Part shown: positions 16,876 to 25,537 of the stretch, one piece after another
Numbering within the stretch: the first letter of the stretch is position 1
Layout: each line of letters starts with the position of its first letter
NCBI RefSeq assembly: GCF_023476645.1
Contig: NZ_JAMCOJ010000003.1
Location: 310,001-374,000 of the forward strand
DNA: 64,000 bases
Source of the DNA: Cellulophaga sp. 20_2_10
GTDB taxonomy: Bacteria > Bacteroidota > Bacteroidia > Flavobacteriales > Flavobacteriaceae
Direction of reading: 5' to 3'
Position numbers and translations under genes: made by a program
The notes under the pieces: model-generated
The model's input: the letters and a program-made list of their open reading frames with translations, nothing else
What the model was told of the DNA's origin: nothing
Databases searched by the model: none

Positions 16876-18309
16876 CTAAAATTCTGCGTTTTGTGGTGTT
16901 CTTGGAAAAGGAATAACATCTCTTATGTTGCCCATTCCTGTAGCAAAAAGCACTAAGCGTTCAAAACCAAGACCAAAACCACTGTGTACAGCGCTACCAT
17001 ATTTTCTTAGGTCTGTGTACCACCATAGTTCTTTTTCGTCTATGTCTAAGTCTTTCATTTTTTCTAAAAGAACATCTAAACGCTCTTCTCTTTGCGAACC
17101 GCCAACTATTTCTCCAATGCCTGGAAAAAGAATGTCCATTGCTCTTACGGTTTTACCATCTTCATTTAAACGCATATAAAATGCTTTTATTTTAGCAGGG
17201 TAATCAAACAAAATAACGGGACATTTAAAATGCTTTTCTACAAGAAAACGTTCGTGCTCACTTTGTAAATCTGCTCCCCATTCGTTTATAGGGAACTTAA
17301 ACTTTTTCTTTTTGTTAGGTTTGCTGTTTTTTAAGATATCTATAGCTTCTGTATAAGTAACTCTTTTAAAGTTATTTTCTGTAATGAACTTTAACTTTTC
17401 AATTAACGGCATTTCACTACGTTCGGCAGCAGGTTTTGATTTTTCTTCATCTAATAAACGCTTTTCTAAAAATTCTAAATCGTCTTTACAGTTTTCTAAA
17501 ACGTAAGATAATACGCTTTTTATAAAGTCTTCTGCTAGATCCATGTTTGCATCTAGATCATAAAAAGCCATTTCTGGTTCTATCATCCAAAACTCAGCAA
17601 GGTGTCTAGAAGTGTTAGAGTTTTCTGCTCTAAAAGTTGGTCCAAAAGTATATACTTTTCCTAAGCCCATTGCATAGGTTTCCGCTTCTAATTGTCCGGA
17701 TACAGTTAGGTTTGTTTCTTTTCCAAAAAAGTCTTTTGAGTAATCAATAGTACCATCTTCTGTTAAAGGTGGGTTTTTGCTATCTAGTGTAGATACTTTA
17801 AAAATTTCTCCAGCTCCTTCAGCATCAGATCCTGTTATTATTGGGGTGTGAACGTGAAAAAAACCATTTTGTTGAAAATATTGGTGTACCGCAAAAGATA
17901 ACGCAGAACGCATACGCATTACAGCAGAAAAAGTATTTGTTCTTACACGTAAATGTGCCTTTTCTCTTAAAAACTCTAAAGTGTGTTTTTTAGGTTGAAT
18001 AGGGTATGTTTCTGGATCTGCAGTACCGTGAACATCTAAGGAAGAAACTTGTATCTCCATAGATTGCCCTTTTCCTTGACTCTCTACAAGCGTTCCTTTA
18101 ACTTTTATAGCGGCTCCTGTAGAGATTTGCTTTAATAGGTTTTCGTCTAACTTTTCAAAATCGACAACACATTGTATATTTTGTATCGTGGAGCCATCAT
18201 TTAAAGCAATAAATCTGTTGCTTCTAAATGTTTTTACCCAACCATTAATGGTTACTTCTTGTAAAAGTTGTTTCCCTGACAGTAAGTCTTTTATGCTGTT
18301 TATGTTCAT
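16876..18309 (-). CDS. asnS: Asparaginyl-tRNA synthetase
   Basis: A class IIb aminoacyl-tRNA synthetase of 477 residues that charges tRNA-Asn. The N-terminal OB-fold anticodon-binding domain begins TINGWVKTFRSNRFIALNDG. The catalytic domain has motif 2 in TFRAENSNTSRHLAEFWMIE around residues 226-245. Motif 3, GFGLGFERLVLFATG, is near the C-terminus, which ends IPFPRTPQNAEF as usual for AsnRS. AspRS is excluded by length and by these motifs. The first gene of the asnS-rpoN-PAP2-like set; a TTATCTTTA near 18349 is the closest promoter-like element but does not match consensus. Confidence 0.97.
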   Translation of the reverse strand: MNINSIKDLLSGKQLLQEVTINGWVKTFRSNRFIALNDGSTIQNIQCVVDFEKLDENLLKQISTGAAIKVKGTLVESQGKGQSMEIQVSSLDVHGTADPETYPIQPKKHTLEFLREKAHLRVRTNTFSAVMRMRSALSFAVHQYFQQNGFFHVHTPIITGSDAEGAGEIFKVSTLDSKNPPLTEDGTIDYSKDFFGKETNLTVSGQLEAETYAMGLGKVYTFGPTFRAENSNTSRHLAEFWMIEPEMAFYDLDANMDLAEDFIKSVLSYVLENCKDDLEFLEKRLLDEEKSKPAAERSEMPLIEKLKFITENNFKRVTYTEAIDILKNSKPNKKKKFKFPINEWGADLQSEHERFLVEKHFKCPVILFDYPAKIKAFYMRLNEDGKTVRAMDILFPGIGEIVGGSQREERLDVLLEKMKDLDIDEKELWWYTDLRKYGSAVHSGFGLGFERLVLFATGMGNIRDVIPFPRTPQNAEF

Positions 18310-18380
18310 TTCTTGTAAAATATACTTCTTATTTTAAGTGATAAAGATAACTTTTTTGAATTGTCTTTAAAATACTCAAA

Positions 18381-20798
18381 TTAATTTTGATTATTGATTT
18401 GATTTTTTTTCTTGATTTTTACCTCGTCTTTTGGCAAAATATCTATTTGTGGCTTTTTTAAAACCTGTTTGTTTGCAATACTACGCTCCAAAGATAATAG
18501 TAATGATGGTAATAAAATTAAGTTTGCTAGCATTGCGAATAATAGCGTTGCAGAAACTAATGCTCCTAATGCTACTGTACCGCCAAAGTTAGATATAACA
18601 AATACAGAAAAACCAAAGAACAGCACTATAGATGTGTAAAACATACTAACTCCTGTTTCTCTTAAGGCTGCATAAACAGATTTTTTAATGGCCCATTTAT
18701 TTACTACGAGTTCTTGCCTGTATTTGGCTAAAAAGTGAATAGTGTCATCTACAGATATACCAAAAGCTATACTAAATACTAATATTGTAGATGGTTTTAT
18801 TGGGACACCCACAAAGCCCATTACACCAGCTGTAATAATTAAGGGTAGCAGGTTGGGAATTAAAGAAATTACAATCATTCTAAAAGACCTAAATAAATAG
18901 GCCATAAATAGCGCAATAAGTGCAATTGCCAAAGCTAATGATAGTACAAGGTTATTAACTAGGTATTTTGTTCCTTTTAAAAATAGTAGAGCCTTGCCTG
19001 TTAAAAAGGTATTGTATCTTTCTTTCGGGAAAATTTTATCTAAATTCTCTTGTAATTCACCTTCTATATCTTGCATCCGCTCCGTATCTACATCTCTCAT
19101 AAATGTAGTGATATGAGCTGTTTGTCCTGTAGAGTCTACAAAGCTTTTTAGTAAATCACCCTCACCCTTGGAGTTGCGAACAACGTCCATAATAAAATTA
19201 TTCTCTTGTGTGGTAGGTAATTGATAGTATTTAGGAATGCCATTGTAAAACGCTTGTTTAGAGTATTTTACTAAGTTTACAATAGAAATTGGTTTCGATA
19301 ATTCCGGAATTTCATCTATAACATCGCCAAGCCTGTCCATTCTTTTTAATGTGGCTGGTTTTAATACTCCGTTTTTTCTTTTGGTGTCTATTACAATTTC
19401 AACGGGCATTATACCATTATACTCTTTTTCAAAAAATCGAATATCCTTAAAGAATTCTGCTTTCTTGGGCATATCTTCTATAGGACTACCAGATATTTTT
19501 ATCTGATAAATTCCAATGATACTTATAGTTAATAAAAGTACAGAGACAATGTATACTGAGATTCTTTTGTTTCTAACAATATTCTCCATCCAACTTACAA
19601 ACGTGTCAATCCATTTGGTATTTAAATGCTTTAAATGCTTGTCTTTTGGCATTGGTAAAAAGCTATAAACAATAGGGATAATTAATAATGAAAGAATAAA
19701 AATACCAATGATGTTTATAGAAGCAACAATTCCAAATTCTTTTAATAATTGACTGTCTGTAATTATAAATGTTGCAAATCCTGATGCCGTTGTAATGTTG
19801 GTCATTAAGGTGGCATTTCCAATTTTAGAAATAACACGCTGTAAAGACAGTGCTTTGTTTCCGTGTTTTTTTACTTCTTGCTGATATTTATTTATCAAAA
19901 AGATACAGTTAGGTATACCTATTACAATAATTAACGGTGGTATTAAGGCTGTTAAAACTGTAATCTCATACTGTAGCAATCCTAAAATACCAAAGGCCCA
20001 CATTACGCCAATAATAACGACGCACATAGATATAAATGTGGCTCTAAAACTTCTAAAGAAGAAAAAGAATATTAGCGAAGTAACACCAAGCGCAGCAAGT
20101 ATAAACTTATTTATCTCGTCTATAATGTTCTTAGAATTCATTGTGCGTATATATGGCATTCCAGATATATGCAAATTCATCTTAGTTTCTTCTTCAAATC
20201 TGTCTGTAAGGTGTAAAAAATCTTTTAAAATAAAATCTTTTCTAACAGAGGTGTTTACGATGTCTTTGTCTAAGTAAACTAAAGTTCTAATTGTTCCTGT
20301 TTCCTTGTTGTAAAGCAGGTTTTCATAAAACGGCATATTTTCAAAAAGATGCTGCTTTAAACTATCTATTTCTGCTTTAGTTCTAGGTTTGGACTTTATA
20401 AAATTTTGAAGTAAAAATTTCTGCCCATCTTCAGACTTTACCAGCTCTTTAAGGTTGTCTGTAGATAATACAAAATCTACCTCCGGAAAAGCATCTAATT
20501 GTTTGCTAAGTTTGTTCCATCTATTAAATTTTTCAGGAGTATATAGGGTACTGTCTTTTGCAGCTATAGCAATAACGTTACCTTCTTCTCCAAATAATTT
20601 TAAAAATGATTGGTACTTAATATTAACCGGATGATGATCTGGTAATAAGTTAGCTTCTGAGCTAGAGAACTTCATGTTTTTCCATTGAAATCCAAGGAAA
20701 ACTGTAAAAGCTATGATGAGTAATATAATGAGAATTCTATTTCTTAGAATTATCCGAGCGGTTTTAGCCCAAAAACCTTGCGTAATCTTTGCAACCAT
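18381..20798 (-). CDS. RND-superfamily (MMPL/Patched-type) exporter
   Basis: An 805-residue membrane protein with two repeats of the RND plan. In each repeat a first helix is followed by a large periplasmic domain and five more helices (12 in total). The first helix is LIILLIIAFTVFLGF near residues 19-35. Helix 4 of the first half lies near GIPNCIFLINKYQQE and that of the second half at GISVDDTIHFLAKYRQE, with the Asp pair typical of proton-coupled MMPL proteins. No TolC-like or membrane-fusion partner is adjacent, so it is more likely a lipid or hopanoid-type transporter than a tripartite drug pump. The substrate cannot be told from the sequence. Confidence 0.88.
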   Translation of the reverse strand: MVAKITQGFWAKTARIILRNRILIILLIIAFTVFLGFQWKNMKFSSSEANLLPDHHPVNIKYQSFLKLFGEEGNVIAIAAKDSTLYTPEKFNRWNKLSKQLDAFPEVDFVLSTDNLKELVKSEDGQKFLLQNFIKSKPRTKAEIDSLKQHLFENMPFYENLLYNKETGTIRTLVYLDKDIVNTSVRKDFILKDFLHLTDRFEEETKMNLHISGMPYIRTMNSKNIIDEINKFILAALGVTSLIFFFFFRSFRATFISMCVVIIGVMWAFGILGLLQYEITVLTALIPPLIIVIGIPNCIFLINKYQQEVKKHGNKALSLQRVISKIGNATLMTNITTASGFATFIITDSQLLKEFGIVASINIIGIFILSLLIIPIVYSFLPMPKDKHLKHLNTKWIDTFVSWMENIVRNKRISVYIVSVLLLTISIIGIYQIKISGSPIEDMPKKAEFFKDIRFFEKEYNGIMPVEIVIDTKRKNGVLKPATLKRMDRLGDVIDEIPELSKPISIVNLVKYSKQAFYNGIPKYYQLPTTQENNFIMDVVRNSKGEGDLLKSFVDSTGQTAHITTFMRDVDTERMQDIEGELQENLDKIFPKERYNTFLTGKALLFLKGTKYLVNNLVLSLALAIALIALFMAYLFRSFRMIVISLIPNLLPLIITAGVMGFVGVPIKPSTILVFSIAFGISVDDTIHFLAKYRQELVVNKWAIKKSVYAALRETGVSMFYTSIVLFFGFSVFVISNFGGTVALGALVSATLLFAMLANLILLPSLLLSLERSIANKQVLKKPQIDILPKDEVKIKKKNQINNQN

Positions 20799-20817
20799 TA
20801 TAAATAATTAAGGTGCG

Positions 20818-20850
20818 CAAAGGTAAAGAATGTATGTTAGTGTTCCCAAA
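20818..20850 (-). promoter_or_regulatory. Sigma-A promoter of the RND exporter gene
   Basis: On the minus strand TTTG (20850-20847) is followed after 21 bases by TACCTTTG (20825-20818), both fitting the Bacteroidota consensus. The ATG at 20798 is 19 bases beyond the -7 box. Confidence 0.65.
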
Positions 20851-20887
20851 AAATGGGGTTTAAATACGGATTAATGGTAAAGAAACA

Positions 20888-21286
20888 TTAATCTTCTATT
20901 TTGATATTGTGTTCTTTGCAGAAATTCACAAATTCTTTAACTGTTTTATTCAGTTTATAGAGGTTTAGGTCTCTGTGTTTTCCGTTAGCAAGTTGTAGTT
21001 TGTACTTTTTGACGTTGAGTATTTTTGTTGTTTTAAAAGACTTTATTTCTTTAGAGGTATAAAACTCTTTGTAAGATTTTTTGGTTAGCATGTAATATGC
21101 GTAGCCAATAGCACAAATAATTAGTGCTAATGACATATAAAAAAGAATATTGCCTTGGTTGTTGAAGATGTTTAAGGCGGAGCTTAGTATTATAAGTACA
21201 GAGAAGGTTTTAGCATTACTTAGTTGACTTTTAATATCGTCTATAAGTTGTATTTTGCCTAAATCTTCTCTGTATAGTACTTTCAT
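20888..21286 (-). CDS. Small two-helix membrane protein, unknown function
   Basis: A 132-residue protein with two adjacent hydrophobic helices near residues 29-50 (FSVLIILSSALNIFN) and 50-68 (ILFYMSLALIICAIGYAYYM), then a basic, Lys-rich cytoplasmic C-terminal half (ILNVKKYKLQLANGKHRDL). The order of hairpin helices followed by a small soluble beta-rich part recalls bacterial PH-like membrane proteins, but I do not recognise a family. It lies 16 bases downstream of frr on the same strand and may be the last gene of the pyrH-frr transcript. The spacing supports it as a real gene. Confidence 0.7.
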   Translation of the reverse strand: MKVLYREDLGKIQLIDDIKSQLSNAKTFSVLIILSSALNIFNNQGNILFYMSLALIICAIGYAYYMLTKKSYKEFYTSKEIKSFKTTKILNVKKYKLQLANGKHRDLNLYKLNKTVKEFVNFCKEHNIKIED

Positions 21287-21302
21287 TAATGATTCATTTT
21301 TA

Positions 21303-21860
21303 TTAAACTTTCATTATCTCAACCTCTTTTGTAGCTAGTAAAGTATCTATTTTTTTAGTGTAAGAGTTTGTAAGTTCTTGTACTTCTGCTTCTGCGTTCT
21401 TTTTTAAATCCTCGGATGCATCATCTGAAGATCTTATTTCTTTGTTTGCTTCTTGTCTAGCATTTCTAATGCCAACTTTTGCATCTTCTGCTTCTCCTTT
21501 AGCTTGTTTCGCTAAATCTTTTCTTCTCTCTTCTGTTAATGGTGGAACATTGATAATAACAAAGTCTCCATTGTTCATAGGATTAAATCCAAGATTGGCA
21601 TTCATAATAGCTTTTTCTATTTCGTGAAGCATATTTTTTTCCCATGGCTGAACAGATATAGTTCTAGCATCAGGTGTATTTATATTTGCAATTTGAGCAA
21701 GAGGTGTAGATGAGCCATAATAATCTACCATTACGCTAGATAGCATAACCGGACTAGCTTTACCTGCTCTAATTTTAATAAAAGCTTTTTCTAAATGGCT
21801 AATTGTACCATTCATACTTTCTTTTGTGCTGTCTATTATAAAATTAATTTCTTCGTTCAT
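21303..21860 (-). CDS. frr: Ribosome recycling factor
   Basis: Splits post-termination ribosomes together with EF-G. The 185 residues are the normal length. Recognisable stretches are MNGTISHLEKAFIKIRAGKA near residues 16-35, SSTPLAQIANINTPDART and VQPWEKNMLHEIEKAI in the middle, and NVPPLTEERRKDLAKQAKG near 104-122. A long C-terminal helix ends the protein. It follows pyrH by 40 bases, the classic pyrH-frr pair. Confidence 0.97.
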   Translation of the reverse strand: MNEEINFIIDSTKESMNGTISHLEKAFIKIRAGKASPVMLSSVMVDYYGSSTPLAQIANINTPDARTISVQPWEKNMLHEIEKAIMNANLGFNPMNNGDFVIINVPPLTEERRKDLAKQAKGEAEDAKVGIRNARQEANKEIRSSDDASEDLKKNAEAEVQELTNSYTKKIDTLLATKEVEIMKV

Positions 21861-21900
21861 TGTGTTAGTCTTTAGTCTAGGTACGTCAGAAATTGTACCA

Positions 21901-22608
21901 CTATAAGTTTACTTCTGTTCCTATATTTTCTCCTGATACTAATTTAAGTAAATTCCCTTTTGTGTTCATATCAAAAACTACAATAGGTAATTCGTTTTCT
22001 TGACTTAGCGTAAAAGCAGTAGTATCCATAACTTTTAAGCCTTTGTTAAGTACGTCTTGAAAAGATATTTTGTCAAATTTAGTAGCGTTAGCATCCTTTT
22101 CAGGGTCAGATGTGTAAATCCCATCTACTCTTGTCCCTTTTAATATTACATCAGCTTCAATTTCTATTGCGCGTAAAACTGCAGCAGAATCTGTTGTAAA
22201 ATACGGATTTCCTGTCCCTCCACCAAAAATTACAACACGACCTTTTTCTAAATGTCTCATTGCTTTTCTTCTTATGAAAGGTTCGGCTACTTCGTTAATT
22301 TTAATTGCTGTTTGTAATCTTGTTTGTATTCCTGCATCTTCAAGAGCACTTTGTAATGCTAGGCCGTTTATAACGGTAGCTAACATTCCCATATGATCTC
22401 CTTGTACGCGGTCCATACCGTTACTTGCTCCAGAAACACCTCTAAAGATGTTTCCGCCACCAATAACAACTGCTACTTGAATACCTTTATCTACGACTTC
22501 TTTGATCTCTGAAGCATATTCTGCAAGTCTAATAGGGTCTATCCCGTATTGTCTGCTGCCCATTAAGGCTTCTCCACTAAGTTTTAAAAGTATTCTTTTA
22601 TAATGCAT
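21901..22608 (-). CDS. pyrH: Uridylate kinase
   Basis: Phosphorylates UMP to UDP, the entry to pyrimidine nucleotide synthesis. I use the ATG at 22608 ([17 protein letters not shown], 235 residues), since [12 protein letters not shown] is the universal N-terminus. A TTG eight codons upstream overlaps a good -7 promoter element and is rejected. The nucleotide-binding motifs [11 protein letters not shown] near residue 50 and [18 protein letters not shown] near 126-143 are intact. It is an amino-acid-kinase-fold protein found only in prokaryotes and plastids. Operon with frr. Confidence 0.97.
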   Translation of the reverse strand: MHYKRILLKLSGEALMGSRQYGIDPIRLAEYASEIKEVVDKGIQVAVVIGGGNIFRGVSGASNGMDRVQGDHMGMLATVINGLALQSALEDAGIQTRLQTAIKINEVAEPFIRRKAMRHLEKGRVVIFGGGTGNPYFTTDSAAVLRAIEIEADVILKGTRVDGIYTSDPEKDANATKFDKISFQDVLNKGLKVMDTTAFTLSQENELPIVVFDMNTKGNLLKLVSGENIGTEVNL

Positions 22609-22629
22609 ATTGGCGTTGTTTATGGTTAG

Positions 22630-22637
22630 CAAAAATA
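22630..22637 (-). promoter_or_regulatory. Candidate -7 element for pyrH-frr
   Basis: The minus strand reads TATTTTTG, an exact TAnnTTTG match, 21 bases before the pyrH ATG and downstream of the tsf terminator. The -33 region is not convincing. Confidence 0.45.
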
Positions 22638-22710
22638 ATCAAAAAAATCAACGGTATTGTATCTGTTAAATTTAATTCTGACATTTTGTTAGTGTAACTA
22701 GTTTTGTAAA

Positions 22711-22747
22711 ATAAAAAAGCCGTTTTCTTGAAAAAGAAAACGGCTTT
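22711..22747 (-). terminator. Rho-independent terminator after tsf
   Basis: A perfect 14-pair stem (AAAGCCGTTTTCTT with its complement) around a 4-base loop (gaaa on the plus strand) is followed on the minus strand by a T-run. It lies 28 bases after the tsf stop and separates rpsB-tsf from pyrH-frr. Confidence 0.9.
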
Positions 22748-22774
22748 AAATAGACTTAATGTCTTATGTTCTTG

Positions 22775-23740
22775 TTATCCAAGAGCAACTCTTTTAAAAG
22801 ATGTTACAGCTACATCGCCGTAAGAAGAAACGTAAGTTGCTACGTTAATTTTTTCATCTTTAATAAAGTTTTGATCTAATAGACACTGCTCTTGATCAAG
22901 AGTCGTGTTGTCAGATACAAATCTTTCCATTTTTCCTGGTAAAATTTTATCCCATATTTGTTCTGGCTTACCTTCTGCTTTAAGTTGTGCTTTAGCATCT
23001 TCTTCTGCAGCAGCCATAACTTCTGGAGTTAATTGAGCCATAGAGATGTATTGAGGTACGTTTTTAAGAGTTTTTCCTAAACGACCTAACTCAATATTAT
23101 CTTTTTCAATAACTGCAATTCTAGCTTCTGTTTCAGAAGCTACGTAAGCTGAATCAAAATCTTTGTAAGATAATGTAGTTGCACCCATAGATGCAATTTG
23201 CATAGCTACATCTTTACCTAAAGTTTCGATGTTATCTACTTTAGCAGAAAAACCTACTACAGCAGCAAGTTTATTAATGTGAACGTAAGAACCAACGTAA
23301 GGAGCCTCTACAGTCTCAAAAGCATTAATTTCTAATTTCTCACCAATTACACCAGTTTGTTCAACCAATTTTTCAGTAACTGTCATACCATCAAAATCAG
23401 CAGCTAAAAATTCTTCTTTAGAATTGTAGTTAAGTGCTAAATCTCCTAATTGGCTAGCAAGAGCTAAAAAGTTATCGTTTTTACCAACAAAATCAGTTTC
23501 ACATGCTAATACGAATGCGACCCCTTTGTTAGCTTCTGCGTTAACTTTAGCAACAGCAGCACCTTCACTAGAGTCACGATCTGCTCTTTTTTCTGCTACT
23601 TTTTGACCTTTTTTACGTAATACGTCAATCGCTTTGTCAAAATCACCTTCAGCTTCAACTAATGCTTTTTTGCAGTCCATCATTCCTGCGCCAGTAGCTT
23701 TTCTAAGCTTGTTAACTTCTGCAGCTGTAATTTTTGCCAT
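22775..23740 (-). CDS. tsf: Translation elongation factor Ts
   Basis: The nucleotide-exchange factor for EF-Tu. The 321 residues begin with the UBA-like domain (AEVNKLRKATGAGMMDCKKAL) and contain the signature CETDFVGKND near residues 79-88. Two core subdomains follow, and the C-terminal module includes PEQIWDKILPGKMERF and LLDQNFIKDE. The length fits the longer Bacteroidota form. It lies downstream of rpsB with a 98-base gap that contains a perfect hairpin (23761-23789), so its expression may be uncoupled from S2. Confidence 0.97.
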   Translation of the reverse strand: MAKITAAEVNKLRKATGAGMMDCKKALVEAEGDFDKAIDVLRKKGQKVAEKRADRDSSEGAAVAKVNAEANKGVAFVLACETDFVGKNDNFLALASQLGDLALNYNSKEEFLAADFDGMTVTEKLVEQTGVIGEKLEINAFETVEAPYVGSYVHINKLAAVVGFSAKVDNIETLGKDVAMQIASMGATTLSYKDFDSAYVASETEARIAVIEKDNIELGRLGKTLKNVPQYISMAQLTPEVMAAAEEDAKAQLKAEGKPEQIWDKILPGKMERFVSDNTTLDQEQCLLDQNFIKDEKINVATYVSSYGDVAVTSFKRVALG

Positions 23741-23760
23741 TTTATGTAAGTTTTAAAATT

Positions 23761-23789
23761 GCTCTAAGAAAATACTATTTTCTTAGAGC
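23761..23789 (-). promoter_or_regulatory. Perfect intercistronic hairpin between rpsB and tsf
   Basis: A 13-pair perfect inverted repeat (GCTCTAAGAAAAT with ATTTTCTTAGAGC, three-base centre). No T-run follows on the minus strand, so it is not a standard terminator; it could be a processing site, an attenuator or an mRNA-stabilising element. Confidence 0.6.
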
Positions 23790-23838
23790 GATGTTAAATT
23801 AATATTTTGTTTTTAATATGTAAAAGGTTGGTTTTAGA

Positions 23839-24897
23839 TTACTCTATACCACCTTTAGTATTGTCTTGCCATACTTTAAGCTCATCCCATTTACCTTCAG
23901 CAGCCATTTTAGCTTGCTTTGGCCAAGAACCAGGATTTTTAGATGCAAAACTAGAACCAGCAGCAGTTAAAATTGTGCTTAATTCTTCAACAGACTTAGC
24001 AGCTAAATCAGCAAAAGTGTTAATTCCTTCTTTTTGGAAAATCTCTCCAATTTTAGGACCTATTCCTTCAACTTTAGTTAAATCATCTGTAGCTACAGCT
24101 TCAGCTTTTGGAGCTTCTTCTGTTTTTGGAGTTTCTTCTGTTTTTGGAGCTTCTTTTGCTTTTGGAGCAGCAGTTTCTTTTCCTTCTTTTTCAGCTTGTT
24201 TGTCAGACTTACGATCTGCTAAACCTTCTATAATAGCATCAGAAACATGAGATAATACAGCTTCAATAGATTTAGAAGCATCATCATTAGATGGGATTAT
24301 GTAATCTATAGGTCTAGGGTCAGAGTTTGTATCTACCATAGCAAAAATAGGAATGTTCAATTTTAAAGCTTCTTTTACCGCAATGTGCTCTCTCATTGTA
24401 TCAACAATAAATAAAGCTCCTGGTAAACGAGTCATATCAGAGATAGAACCTAAGTTTTTCTCTAATTTAGCTCTTAAACGATCTACTTGTAAACGTTCTT
24501 TTTTAGATAAAGTTAAAAAAGTACCATCTTTTTTCATTCTATCAATAGAAGCCATTTTCTTAACAGCTTTACGAATAGTAACAAAGTTAGTTAACATACC
24601 ACCTGGCCATCTTTCTGTGATGTAAGGCATATTTGCTTTCCCTGCTTTGTCTGCAACGATATCTTTTGCTTGTTTTTTAGTAGCTACGAAAAGTATTTTT
24701 CTACCTGATGCTGCAATTTTCTTAAGAGCTTCATTAGCTTCTTCAATTTTTGCAGCTGTTTTGTACAAGTTAATAACGTGTATACCGTTACGCTCCATAT
24801 AGATGTATGGGGCCATATTCGGGTTCCACTTTCTTGTAAGGTGTCCAAAGTGTACACCTGCTTCTAATAAGTCTTTTACTTCAATTTTGTTTGCCAT
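23839..24897 (-). CDS. rpsB: Ribosomal protein S2 with C-terminal helix-hairpin-helix extension
   Basis: Residues ~1-230 are a normal S2 (VKDLLEAGVHFGHLTRKWNP, ERWPGGMLTNFVTIRKAV, NIPIFAMVDTNSDP). A flexible linker with repeated APKTEE-like units follows at ~235-268. The last ~80 residues are a helix-hairpin-helix domain beginning DDLTKVEGIGPKIGEIF and ending WPKQAKMAAEGKWDELKVWQ. The total of 352 residues compares with ~240 in E. coli. I recall similar tails on some Bacteroidota ribosomal proteins such as L21, so this is a lineage trait rather than a chance fusion. A related tail is present on ActC in this window. It heads the rpsB-tsf unit behind a structured leader. Confidence 0.95.
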   Translation of the reverse strand: MANKIEVKDLLEAGVHFGHLTRKWNPNMAPYIYMERNGIHVINLYKTAAKIEEANEALKKIAASGRKILFVATKKQAKDIVADKAGKANMPYITERWPGGMLTNFVTIRKAVKKMASIDRMKKDGTFLTLSKKERLQVDRLRAKLEKNLGSISDMTRLPGALFIVDTMREHIAVKEALKLNIPIFAMVDTNSDPRPIDYIIPSNDDASKSIEAVLSHVSDAIIEGLADRKSDKQAEKEGKETAAPKAKEAPKTEETPKTEEAPKAEAVATDDLTKVEGIGPKIGEIFQKEGINTFADLAAKSVEELSTILTAAGSSFASKNPGSWPKQAKMAAEGKWDELKVWQDNTKGGIE

Positions 24898-25116
24898 TTT
24901 GTTTGTAATAGTTTACGTTCCGTTTTACTTAGCAATGCTAAAGTAGTGCGTATGCAGTCTTTAACATTTAGATGCTAAACTAGTGCCATCTATTATGGTA
25001 ATAGAGGACAACGACAACTTGTTTTAATTTTATGCTTTAGATAAATTCTAAAGACTATCAATGAACTTGTTTTGTTGGCAAAGCCAACGGGTATATAAAT
25101 CAGAAAAAATCTGATG
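24898..25116 (-). promoter_or_regulatory. Structured leader region upstream of rpsB
   Basis: This 219-base stretch between the rpsI terminator and the rpsB ATG contains no gene. On the minus strand it holds a series of short hairpins: TCAGA/TCTGA at 25098-25115, GTTGGC/GCCAAC at 25074-25088, CTTTAGA/TCTAAAG at 25035-25053, TTTAG/CTAAA near 24967-24981 and TTAGC/GCTAA near 24929-24941. It also contains a 15-base direct repeat (24935-24949 and 24972-24986, one mismatch). This suggests an autoregulatory S2-binding leader, but no TAnnTTTG promoter was found in it. Inference from structure only. Confidence 0.5.
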
Positions 25117-25141
25117 TAAAAAAACCGGAACAAAGTTCCGG
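25117..25141 (-). terminator. Rho-independent terminator after rplM-rpsI
   Basis: The perfect seven-pair stem CCGGAAC/GTTCCGG has a three-base loop and a seven-base T-run on the minus strand, 10 bases after the rpsI stop. Confidence 0.88.
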
Positions 25142-25150
25142 AATATATTC

Positions 25151-25537
25151 TTAACGTTTAGAGAATTGAAATTTCTTACGGGCTTTTTTCTGACCGAATT
25201 TCTTACGCTCTACCATTCTTGGATCTCTTGTTAAAAGACCTTCTGGCTTAAGTATTAATCTGTTTTCTGCATCTACCTCGCACATTGCTCTAGATATTGC
25301 TAACCTAATAGCTTCTGCTTGTCCAGTGATACCTCCTCCGAAAACATTTACTTTTACATCAAAGTTTTCTTCATTGCTAGTTAAAGCAAATGGTTGTTTT
25401 ACTTTGTATTGTAAAGTAGCTGTAGGGAAATAATCGTTTAAATCCTTTTTGTTGATTGTGATATTACCGCTTCCTTCAGAAACGTATATACGTGCAACAG
25501 CAGTTTTACGTCTGCCTATCTTATGAATTATCTCCAT
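25151..25537 (-). CDS. rpsI: Ribosomal protein S9
   Basis: A 128-residue small-subunit protein. HKIGRRKTAVARIYVSEGSG at the N-terminus, VFGGGITGQAEAIRLAISRA in the middle and RDPRMVERKKFGQKKARKKF with the universal C-terminal SKR are diagnostic. The basic C-terminal tail reaches the P-site tRNA in known ribosomes. Its start codon overlaps the rplM stop by one base (TAATG), so the two are translationally coupled, the usual L13-S9 pair. Confidence 0.98.
   Translation of the reverse strand: MEIIHKIGRRKTAVARIYVSEGSGNITINKKDLNDYFPTATLQYKVKQPFALTSNEENFDVKVNVFGGGITGQAEAIRLAISRAMCEVDAENRLILKPEGLLTRDPRMVERKKFGQKKARKKFQFSKR

Noticed and set aside
23807-24250. A 147-residue plus-strand open frame antisense to rpsB
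   Set aside because: Its Ala/Ser/Phe repeats mirror the repeated APKTEE linker and tail of S2; no separate gene is supported.
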